A stretch of DNA of 43,514 bases from Welwitschia mirabilis (lineage: Eukaryota > Gnetophyta > Gnetopsida > Welwitschiales): assembly GCA_051453625.1 (NCBI GenBank), contig JBOZIK010000001.1:29906968-29950481 (forward strand), given 5' to 3'. The position numbers were made by a program, and so were the translations under genes. Below are positions 34,862 through 43,514 of this stretch, piece after piece; the first letter of the stretch is position 1; every line of letters begins with the position of its first letter. The notes under the pieces were generated by a model. It did not search any database. It was given only the letters and a program-made list of their open reading frames with translations, and was not told the origin of the DNA.

Positions 34862-35738
34862 TGTGATTCAACAAGGTATTTTTCATAAAACATAAAGCAG
34901 AGTCACTAGACTATTTCATTTGGTTTTATAGAATAATTTAGCATGAAATTTAACACTATCACCATATTAACCATCCTAAGAATTAAAATATTTACCTGAT
35001 GATCCTTGTCTTATAAATAATGTTTGTGTGGAACATGTGCTCAGGAAGTGGAAGAGATTGGTAAAGATGAGGGAGAAAGGCATGAAGGAGATGCAAAGCC
35101 ATCATAACACACATAGCTCTGTGTGTGTAATGCACGAGAGTGTGTGTGTTGCACTTGCTAGGTTCATTAGTTTTCTTTGTCAAATGAAAACACATGGGTA
35201 ACACTTATCAGCTTGGAACCTAATCATTAAATGTTTAAGCCTAGTTATCATACATTATATATACATAGATATGTTTGTAGTACACTTGCTAAGGTCATTG
35301 GTGAGCTTGACCAAATGAAAACACAAAGGTAACCCTTCTTAGTTTAGGAGCTAGGCATAAAATGTGGAGGTCTTCTAACTTGCACCGTAAGGATTACCTA
35401 TAGTAAGTTAAAGTTATTACCTAATACTTATAGGTGATTTTATACAATTCAACTACATATTTCTTATAAAACATAAAGATGATTCATTAGAATATTTCAC
35501 TTAATCACATAAAATAGTTTAACATGAAATGTCACATTATTATCATCTTAGCAGTCTAGAGAGTCAAAATTTTACATGATAGTACCTATTTAAAGATAAC
35601 ACATTTATGGAGCATATGTTGAAGTGGAAATCATGGGTGAAAAAGACATGGGATGGAGAGATGATGATAAAAAGAAGAGAAAAATAATTTAAGAAGATGT
35701 AAAGATCTTGTGTCTATTACCATAATAGCATACACAAC

Positions 35739-35788
<50 letters not shown>

Positions 35789-35870
35789 CGCGCGCGCGTG
35801 CTTGTGTGTGTCCATGTGTGTGCCTATGTGTGCATGCATGCATGTGTGTGTCTCTCTGTGTGTGTGTGTA

Positions 35871-35922
<52 letters not shown>

Positions 35923-36095
35923 CGCGCGGGCGCATATGTGTGTGTGCATGAGCACATACATGTGTGTGTTTATGTCTGTATTTGTGTATGTGTGATATAT
36001 CACACTTGCTAGGGTCATTGGTTTGCTTTGTTGAAGGATAATTCATAGATGATCTTGATCTACCTAGGAGATGATCACTAAATGTCGAGGTCTCA
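34862..36095. repeat. Large imperfect tandem duplication with expanded microsatellite
   Basis: Unit A (from 34862) and unit B (from about 35440) share the order 'caa...tattttt/tttctcataaaacataaag', 'agaatatttcac', 'tttaacatgaaat', 'tcaaaattttacatga'-like, 'ggaacatgtg'/'ggagcatatg', 'agaga.gatg', then a GT tract and 'acacttgctagggtcattggt'. The last block occurs a third time near 35280. The GT tract is only a few repeats in unit A (near 35118-35150) but about 250 bp in unit B. Confidence 0.8.
35743..35998. repeat. Compound (GT)n/(GC)n/(AC)n microsatellite
   Basis: Two long pure GT runs (about 35743-35785 and 35876-35914) are each followed by a pure CG run (acgcgcgcgcgcg near 35786 and gcgcgcgcgcgcg near 35915). 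Shorter TGTG/CATG/TCTC interruptions fill the rest. The apparent Cys-Val and His-Thr reading frames here are repeat artefacts, not genes. Alternating purine-pyrimidine sequence of this length can adopt Z-DNA. Confidence 0.97.
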
Positions 36096-36279
36096 CTTCA
36101 GATTTAGGACAAAAATAGACACCCATGGTTTTTATCTGACCAAGCAAACTCATGACCTTAGTGAATGAAATATGATTTTCCACCATGGTATTTTGGAGGC
36201 TATTATGTAATATATGACCTACATTTCCTCCATAATTTGCATGCTTTGTTATATATATTTCATACATGTTTTCATATGT

Positions 36280-36600
36280 CATTCATAGTGAAAGAGTTAA
36301 GTAATTCGGCCTATATCATGCTCATATAATTTCATCTTTCCTTTTCCTCAAGCCCTCAAGGTTGTGAGTTTTTTTAAAGATGAGGCCTTATACTTCATAA
36401 AAATAATTTGGTAAAGGGTAGTTGTTTGAAATCCAAAGGAAGAAATTAGAAGAAAGATTGCTTTGCTTCTAATACATTTCTTGTTTTAGAAAGTTAACAC
36501 TCATATTCTTAACATGCATGGACCCCCATAAAACTAGATTTTTTAACTTCTTAAAAACATGAACAAAATAAAAATTAAAGTTTGGGAAATGTCAAATTTC
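36280..36600 (+). repeat. Dispersed repeat, copy 2 (partner near 3764)
   Basis: Same orientation and block order as 3764-4070 (gtgaaagagtta, ctcaaggtt, cactcatattctt, aactagattttt). It is placed 32 kb away, so it is a dispersed family rather than a local duplication. Confidence 0.55.
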
Positions 36601-38884
36601 GTTTTTGCACATGTTTATGTTATATTCTTATTTGAGTTAACATATAGATGATGTACTTTTAGAAACTTTTGATCCTAAATGCTTATTTTCATCTGTAGTT
36701 ACATGTTTCTATATAGAGAGATACTCATTTTAATTCCTATCTTATGTGTTATGAATTGTGAGTGATTTTACATGACCTCATAGAGGGCTTTAACCATTTA
36801 TGATTAACCCATTTGAATAAATTTTTTCATTTGAATATTATCATATCATATGTATACATATTTTAATTAAATTCTAGGGATGTAACAACCTACTTTTCTT
36901 ACATTTCAATTGTATAAGTAAGAGACTAGCAATAAATTGGTTGTGGATGCGTTGAAACATATATTTCACCTAGTGTTACCCCTTAATTACACTTACTTCA
37001 TCATTGCCATAGAATCATTTATGATAATCCATGGATTTTTTCATGTTTTGAACCATAATTACTAACCACCATTATGCTATGACATAGATTCCCATAGGCT
37101 ATGTTAACATACTAGAAAAGAAAAATCTTTAGGCCCCACTTTAAACCACACTAGATAGTTATTCGATTATGCTATGATGATCTACTTCTCTAGCATAATG
37201 ATATATTAAAACTATGAACCCATATTTTGAGAACTATATTCCTATTACACAACAAATTGCAAATATATGTTAAGGTAGTTGCTAAGAGACCATGATATTA
37301 AAATATTTGTATTATGATATCTTTTTACATTCTATTATGTATCTTACAAAGTTGTTGGTCATTTTTTAGGCAAAGATGCTTGTAAACCTTATATGTATAT
37401 GCTAGTTTTCCTTATGAAGTATACATCCAAATATCATATTATTGTTGTCATTATCACATACCATGATTATGATCTTGCACTTATAAACTTTAAGATCTCT
37501 TTCCAAGCCTTAGAGTAGAGAGATAGTCATTTCATGCACCAAGCATTGAATGTTATGATATCTTGGAGGCATTATTGTAGCATTGGTGATATGCATCTTT
37601 AATAAGAAATTGACTTGTAACTATTTTTTTAAATCCTTGATGCTTTCCTTTATTATTGATGTGTACCTTTATGGTTCCATATTTTATTGTGTATTTGGGT
37701 TATGTTGATAGCCCCAACTGTGCCAAAAATGTAAAATCAATTACTGATGCATTTTATATTTGGTAATTAACCTTGTCCTTTATGTTAACTGGTCTTAATA
37801 ATTGAAATGAGATTATAGCCATTACTTAGTCACTTGGCCATAAGTGGAAGAATAGTTTACTTATTTGGCCATAAGTGGAAGAATGGTTTGTTGTAACATG
37901 TTAACCATTTCCTAAGCTAGCATTTTAACTATTTCATGTGATAATTGTGTAAGCCTTTCTACACCATCATCATATTGATTTCCTGATACTCTTTTTACAT
38001 TTCTCTTTCTATTGCTAATTTCAAAATTAATCTCTTAAGCTTTAATACTAGTTTAGATACTTGCTATGTAAGGATGACATTCTAATTTAGATTAATTAGT
38101 ATTGCTTATGGCATAACTATAAGATGCAATCTGTGTAGCATGTTTGATCTTGAGTATGATAGATAATTGTGTTTTCTTTCTTCCTTAAAATAGGACTTTC
38201 CATCTTTATCATTAGCAATTATATGATAAGCAATGGTTTAGTTTTATCTTAAAGGAGGACTTTCCATCTTTGTCATTAATAATTATCTTTGCAATATAAT
38301 CCTTAATAAAAATGTGGGACAATTTGATGAAGAAGATAACATGTTGAAAGAGAAGGTGATCTTGGTGGATGTGAGATATGTTAAGCATGTAAGACCAACT
38401 TGCCTTATAAGGTATAACTAACAATGGTAATTCATAGATTGTTTGAGACAACATGTAAGCGTAACAAAATTCTTGAATCATGCACCATAAGTCATGACGT
38501 GAATCATATTAAATGGTAAGTCTTTATTTTCTTTTCTTTTCTCTTCTTTTCTTTTTGTGAAAAAGTTATAAATCTGGCTCTATGGCGATCAATGCATTAC
38601 TAACAATATTAGCTTTTCAAAATATTAGGTATATTAAATATAAAATAATTTTCCTTGAAATTTCTTCCCTTGACTTCCAAGTAACTAATTTTTGTCTAAC
38701 AAATTTCATAAAGTAAAAGACTTCATCATAAAGAAACCTTTAATCTTGAGGGGTAAAGAACAAAGAAAGTTAAGATTATCTTAGCATGGTAGAGACTTAA
38801 TTACCTAGCTTCTTCACTATAAAGACTAACCCAAAATGAAGGATAAAAAAATTGGAAAATGCAAATGATAATGTTATATTTTAA
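36601..38884. other. AT-rich DNA with small local repeats, no gene
   Basis: No coding family recognised. It contains a 31-bp direct repeat (ttggccataagtggaagaat at 37834 and 37865) and a roughly 64-bp direct repeat (ggactttccatcttt at 38193 and 38257). A 'ggatgtaacaacctac' near 36877 may be an LTR edge but has no partner here. Confidence 0.4.
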
Positions 38885-39086
38885 GAGCCTAGTCAATAGT
38901 GTAGTTGATTTAACCCATCTTTATAAGTTATTAGAATCTTTAAAGTCTTAGATTCAAATCTTTTGATGTGTGGGTTAGTGTGTGAATTATATTCATTTAT
39001 TTAAGGTTCACCTGGGCATAGTCTTTAACATGTTAGGTATAAATCATAAGCAAGAATTAGACATTTATTGGTTAGTTCTTAAGCTA
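38885..39086 (+). mobile_element. tRNA-derived SINE-like element, copy 1
   Basis: About 202 bp starting gagcctagtcaatagtg. A-box-like tagtgtagttga at 38897-38908 and B-box-like gattcaaatct at 38951-38961, 54 bp apart (start to start), as in copy 2. More diverged from the RNA polymerase III consensus than copy 2. Confidence 0.65.
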
Positions 39087-39233
39087 CTGAAGGCTTTTCA
39101 CTTAGCTAAGCAAGGCAATGATTGTGGAAAGTGTGATACAATTGTCCATAACCAAAAAAACCTTACCTTTCAAAAGATAATTCCTTTTAAATTTTTAATC
39201 TTTCCTTTCACGCATTGAAAATTAAATTACAAA

Positions 39234-39434
39234 GAGCCTTACACATAGCATAGTTGGTTCAACTCATGCTTAAAAGATACTAAAAATTTTAGAGCTCTAG
39301 GTTTGAATCCTATGGTGTGTGGGTTGTCTTTTGGTTTATATCCATTTATTTAGGGGTACACTCAAACATGGGCTTTAATGTCTTAGGTATTAATCACATT
39401 TAAATCTTGAACATTTAGTGATCAACTCCCAAGC
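39234..39434 (+). mobile_element. tRNA-derived SINE-like element, copy 2
   Basis: About 201 bp starting gagccttacacatag. The A box tagcatagttgg (39246-39257) fits TRGCNNAGYNGG perfectly and the B box ggtttgaatcc (39300-39310) differs from GGTTCGAATCC by one C-to-T. The shared 3' body ('tgtgtgggtt', 'atccatttattta.gg', 'gtcttaggtattaatca', 'gaacatttagtg') extends well past the tRNA-like part, which marks a SINE rather than a tRNA gene. Confidence 0.75.
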
Positions 39435-39873
39435 GAATAGGAACCATCCATGAGAACATAGTTTTCATGAATCAAGTGTCTCTGGAGCACAAAAGGATGA
39501 CAAAAAAAGGGGAAAAAAAGGAAGGAACTTGAATATGACATTATTTTCCTCTAAACAATCTTACATTATGCTCCTTATAAACATGATGTAATATATGAAA
39601 AAGTAAACTACAAAAGGGTAAGAAGGGGGAAAAAGCCTTTTATCGGCCTATAAGCCGATTCCATTATTTATCTAAGGGTTCAGCATCATTTAAAAGAACC
39701 ATATACTACTTTTTCATTTAAAAAAATAAAATATCAATCCTGTGTTATCCACATACAATAAAATAAATAGTGTCTATAAAGGATTATTCTTTAATTTTAT
39801 GAAAATAGCTAGGATTTGTAATTTGCCTTTTTTTTTTTTTTTAAATAAAGAGTTAGCCAGCTAGTTAGGTGTG
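39435..39873. other. AT-rich DNA, no recognised gene
   Basis: Unassigned sequence between the SINE-like copy and the LTR-like edge, including a short palindromic 'atcggcctataagccgat' near 39641. Confidence 0.35.
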
Positions 39874-40845
39874 TGTTGTACCCCACATTTTGCAATCTTT
39901 AATTAGTAAATGTAGTGATATGATTATGAGAGCTTCTAAATTATGTGATACATTTTGATATCAAATTTTAATAAAAATTCTTTTTTTTAATGAGAATCAA
40001 TGTGCAGGTTTACAATTATAATGTATTATATTTCTTATATCAAAGAAATTTTTTGAATTATAAGGTCACTTAATTAGTTAATCTTAGTTTCGGATAATTT
40101 TATTATTTTAAATAATAATGATAATCCTGAAAGCTTTAATAGGAAAATAAATTAATAAACTAAGGATATCCAACCATTAATACTAAATAAACATATTTAT
40201 GATAAGACATATCATTTATATGGTTAAATAGTTAAATCAAAAAATTTACATAAAAGTGTAAAATAATAATTAAATATCTACGAAATGGCATGTGATTTTA
40301 ATTATTTATTCATGTGCCTTATTCAAATCTAAAAATAAAGAAAAAACTAAAATTACTTAGTAAAAGTGAAAGAATAATAAGTAAGTAAAAAGTAAGAGTA
40401 CTATGTTCAGCTATGACATTTTCTTATACTCGATTATAACGTTTCCTTTACAATCAATTATGACATTTCTTTTTTATGATTTGTGTTGTTAATGTGATGG
40501 ATCAGGAAGAGTGTAAACATATGAATAAAAAGATACATTATTTTTCATAAACCAAAAAGGATAAATGATTAGAATTTATTCTATCGTGACTTTATCTGTA
40601 TTGATATTTATGAAAATACTTTTTACATAAAATTTTACTTTTCTTGTTGTGTCACATGACAATTTTGAAATTGGTGCATTTGTTTTTCCAATACATTTTA
40701 AATATGTTTTAGATTGATTATGAACCTATGAAAGATTAAGAAGGAAGTAGCATGAGGAAATGATGCATATACTTAATCTTGCTAATTAAAGTAAGAAAAT
40801 TACTCACCTAAATTAGGTGAATAAGTTATATATTAGATTCCTTTT

Positions 40846-41056
40846 ATCATTCATACATCACTTTTACTTCTTACATAAGCTCTTATAACTTCTCATACAT
40901 TAATATTATCATTTATCACTTATATATAAATGCCACTTCTAAACAAGCTCGTCTAACTTGTTATTGATCAATCTTACCATTGTCATTTATATATCCATAT
41001 CACTTTTATACAAAGTCCATCCAACTTATCATAGATTAATCTTATCAATCAAAAAG
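40846..41056. repeat. About 70-bp imperfect tandem repeat, 3 copies
   Basis: Three successive units end 'cattaatattatc', 'gatcaatcttacc' and 'gattaatcttatc'. Each contains 'tatcac/tatcactt' and an 'aagc/aagt-c.t..aactt.t' block. They sit directly upstream of the TATA box, so they may be U3 enhancer-type repeats. Confidence 0.65.
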
Positions 41057-41136
41057 AGATTTCTTTACATTATGGGTAAAATAATGTGGGTGATCTTTAA
41101 CTAATTATATTAAGAACATTTGCTACATCATCTATG

Positions 41137-41145
41137 TATAAATAG
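41137..41145 (+). promoter_or_regulatory. TATA box (tataaatag) of the putative LTR
   Basis: A canonical plant TATAAATAG within an LTR-like context, followed by CCCTC and C/T-rich sequence where transcription could start. Confidence 0.5.
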
Positions 41146-41365
41146 AACCCTCTTATTTTTTTTTAAGCTAATAATCTTTAAGCAAGTTTATGCCTTCAAA
41201 ACTTCTTCAAAAAATTTCTTCTCAATCTTCTTCGAGGATCATCAATGTTTTTCCCTCCAAGTAAATTCTTCTTTCATAAGAATTTTAACTTCATTTCTTA
41301 TATTAAGCCTATGCATATAATTATAGTATTAATGTAGTATTAATGTTGTCCCTCCCATTAGCTAA

Positions 41366-41497
41366 GACTAAGATAAGGGAGAGATTTGAAGGATCTCTTT
41401 ACATGCTTAGTTGATGAAGATACCAATGGATACTTTTCCTTCTATTATTGTAGACTAAGATAAGGGAGAGAGGTGAGGGACCTCTTAACATGCTTAG
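41366..41497. repeat. 45-bp direct repeat, period 87 bp
   Basis: 'gactaagataagggagag' followed by a 'cctctt/atctct..acatgcttag' ending occurs at 41366-41410 and 41453-41497. It lies downstream of the TATA box, in what would be R/U5 or leader. Confidence 0.85.
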
Positions 41498-41520
41498 ATT
41501 CTATATTTCTGATAGATATT

Positions 41521-42526
41521 TTAGCCAAGTAACCAGGGGTTTCACTATATTTTTAGGTATCCATATTGTTTTGTATTATCTTATTTTTGGGAATGCATTT
41601 TAGATTCTTTTGCATCAGATTGACATTAGAGTTCTTGTTAGGGTGAATGATTCTGATCCTCAAAATCTATTTATGCTAGGTACTCCTTATCAGAAAATCC
41701 TAAAGCTCATGATAAGTTTATATTGTTTATAGTTGTGTTTTATATACTTAATTTATATTATTTTGTAAAAATTAGTATGAGTTCTCTTATCCTTAATTTA
41801 GTTAAAGTTACTTTTTCCCAAAAGTGAAAAATAAATCAAGAAAGCTATAGCTCATTGAATACTAAGTAAATCTTTATAAAAAATCTTTATGTAAGTTTAA
41901 AATCATGTTAGTTATTTAAAATTTTTAAAATAGAAATTTTTCTAAGAGTAAATAAATTTTTAAAATTTATTTTATGAAAATAATTCAGAAATTGCAAGCA
42001 AAATATAGTAAGCAAAAATTCTTAGTTTTTTAACTTAATAAAAAGTATTAATTAAATGATCACAACCTATATAGAATTCAATAATTTTTTTTAAAAAGTA
42101 TTTACTCATTTAAAAGCTTCAAGTAGATTAAAAGTTATGGCCATTTGAGTTAAAAGTATTATTTTAGCAACTCCAAAATTTAGGTCGTCTTTATAGCCAA
42201 AGTTTGACCCTATAAGATGTATCTATATTAATTTAAATTAAATAAAACTAATTTTTAGGGATGATATGATGCATCTAGTTTAAGAAAAGTGAGTCAACAG
42301 TTTTTAATATTTTTAAATAATTAATTAGAAATTTTTAGTTTTAATGCCTTTAAAAGCTAAGAAAATTTATAAATAATTTTAATGATTATAGAAAATTATT
42401 TAATGTAAGTATCTACTTATTTTACATACTATATATAATTTATAATTAACTTATTTTTTAATTATTTTGATATACTATTTATAAATATTTAAGCCCTTAT
42501 TCTTGAATTTCAATTTATCTACTTAA

Positions 42527-42577
<51 letters not shown>

Positions 42578-43514
42578 CTTAACTTTATTTGTATATAAAT
42601 ACTTATAATTTATAAAGAGGATTTAGAAGTTGGCTTAGTTCCATAAATGACCCATTTTTCTGCAATAGAACTTGGATGTGTTATTGTGCCTTATTTGAAA
42701 AAAATTATTATAATGGAAAAACATAAAGTGGTGTTTTCTTTCATTTATCCTCACTATTATGCTTTGCAAATGTATGATTTTCCTTTTATGTGGAATCAAA
42801 ATGATGCTTATATACTTTAATTTTCTTCTGTATGATTGTTTTCATAAAATAAAAGTAATGATGATTAGACTTATTTATTCTAGGTAAACAATCCACTAGA
42901 TATCCATATAATTTTATGCTTGCATTTGTATGGTGTATTTATTTAACTAAATTAAGATAATCTTAATAATTATTCATCTTCATACATGGTTTTTATTACT
43001 AAGATGGATTGCATTGTACTTTTATTTATAAACCCTTTTAGAAGTGGATTTAATCACCACTCTCCTAACCTACCCATGTATGGACTTACTCTAACTTAAT
43101 ATCTTGATCCATTGACATCAAAGGATTATGTTACACTATCTTAAGATGCTTTAAAGAAGGAGGGTTCATTTGTAAGCATGCATCCGCCTCACGTACCACT
43201 TGTTACTTCTGTTGGGGGTATATCAAGGTGAAGTCTAAGTCTATAGAGGTAAGCCCAACCATGTTTGTATAGTCTAAAACCAAAGTAAAATCAATGCATG
43301 TATGAAGGGTGGTCAGATATCAAGTTGGAATGCTATTAATGGAAGTCATAACTTCCTATTATATTGGTTAAACAGTATCTTAAAACTTATCCATGTATGT
43401 TATAAAACAAGTTAACATTCCATCAACTTTATACAAGATATTTTTATGTAGTAAAAACAAAAGTTAGGAATAAATATAAGACACAATTTTGACATCATTG
43501 TTATATGTAAACCA
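41521..43514. other. AT-rich DNA to the window end, no recognised gene
   Basis: May be the interior or flank of the LTR element that begins at 39874. No gag or pol motif is visible. It contains the (TA)n tract at 42529-42575. Confidence 0.35.
42529..42575. repeat. (TA)n microsatellite, about 23 repeats
   Basis: Uninterrupted alternating TA over about 47 bp. Confidence 0.97.

Larger units (their letters stand above)
39874..41520 (+). mobile_element. Probable LTR (left part), plus orientation, right end undefined
   Basis: It begins TGTTGTACCCCACATTTTG, homologous for about 75 bases to the LTR-like insert at 18604. About 1.26 kb in lies a TATA box (41137-41145), followed by a pyrimidine-rich start-site-like region, the normal U3/R layout of a long gypsy LTR. 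Neither a PBS nor a CA terminus could be placed with confidence. Confidence 0.5.

Noticed and set aside
35631-36046. Several 60-109-codon frames encoding Cys-Val or His-Thr runs
   Set aside because: Translations of the GT/GC microsatellite; no start context, no domain, and open on both strands for compositional reasons.
39246-39310. Possible tRNA gene from A and B boxes
   Set aside because: No acceptor stem or anticodon arm can be formed around the boxes, and the homology between the two copies extends about 120 bp beyond the tRNA-like part, as in a SINE.

Overview
The window reads as nuclear DNA of a land plant with a large, repeat-filled genome. A gymnosperm is my best guess, from the decayed and nested LTR retrotransposons, the LINEs and a single compact plant-specific gene; the sequence does not prove it. 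Composition is strongly AT-rich outside the gene. Only one intact protein-coding gene can be supported: a two-exon LRAT-like (NC-domain) protein on the plus strand at 22359-23477.

Layout. 640-3330: a decayed L1-type LINE (plus). 5900-13480: a decayed Ty3/gypsy chromovirus-type element (minus: gag?, protease, RT, RNase H, integrase). Its integrase is split by a structurally complete short LTR element at 6580-10064 (minus) with 242-bp LTRs, a tRNA-Met-like PBS, a polypurine tract, a 5-bp target duplication and a copia-type gag but no pol. The leader of that nested element carries, in antisense, what looks like a piece of a host Gnk2/DUF26 gene. 13490-19324: two homologous 1.35-kb LTRs (minus) around an Athila/Tat-type gag remnant. 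Each LTR is followed by a related PBS and leader, so the middle LTR also runs on into the chromovirus, a chimeric or tandem arrangement. LTR2 itself contains a further LTR-like insertion holding an assembly gap.

19325-22140 has no recognisable gene. 22140-23480 is the gene island, with higher GC than its surroundings. 23478-28750 is unannotatable intergenic DNA. 28760-32603: a second decayed LINE (plus), with ORF1, endonuclease, RT and a C-terminal CCHC finger, of a different type from the first; it contains an apparently false 100-N gap. 33811-36100 holds local duplications, including a large (GT)n/(GC)n tract. 38885-39434 holds two tRNA-derived SINE-like copies. 39874 onward looks like the left end of another LTR, with a TATA box near 41137.

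Apart from the LRAT-like gene nothing here looks functional: every retroelement reading frame is broken by stops and frameshifts. The most informative observations are the nested insertion that splits an integrase exactly between two codon-consistent halves, the gag-only copia element with its antisense host fragment, and the false gap. All reading was by eye; no alignment or database search was run.
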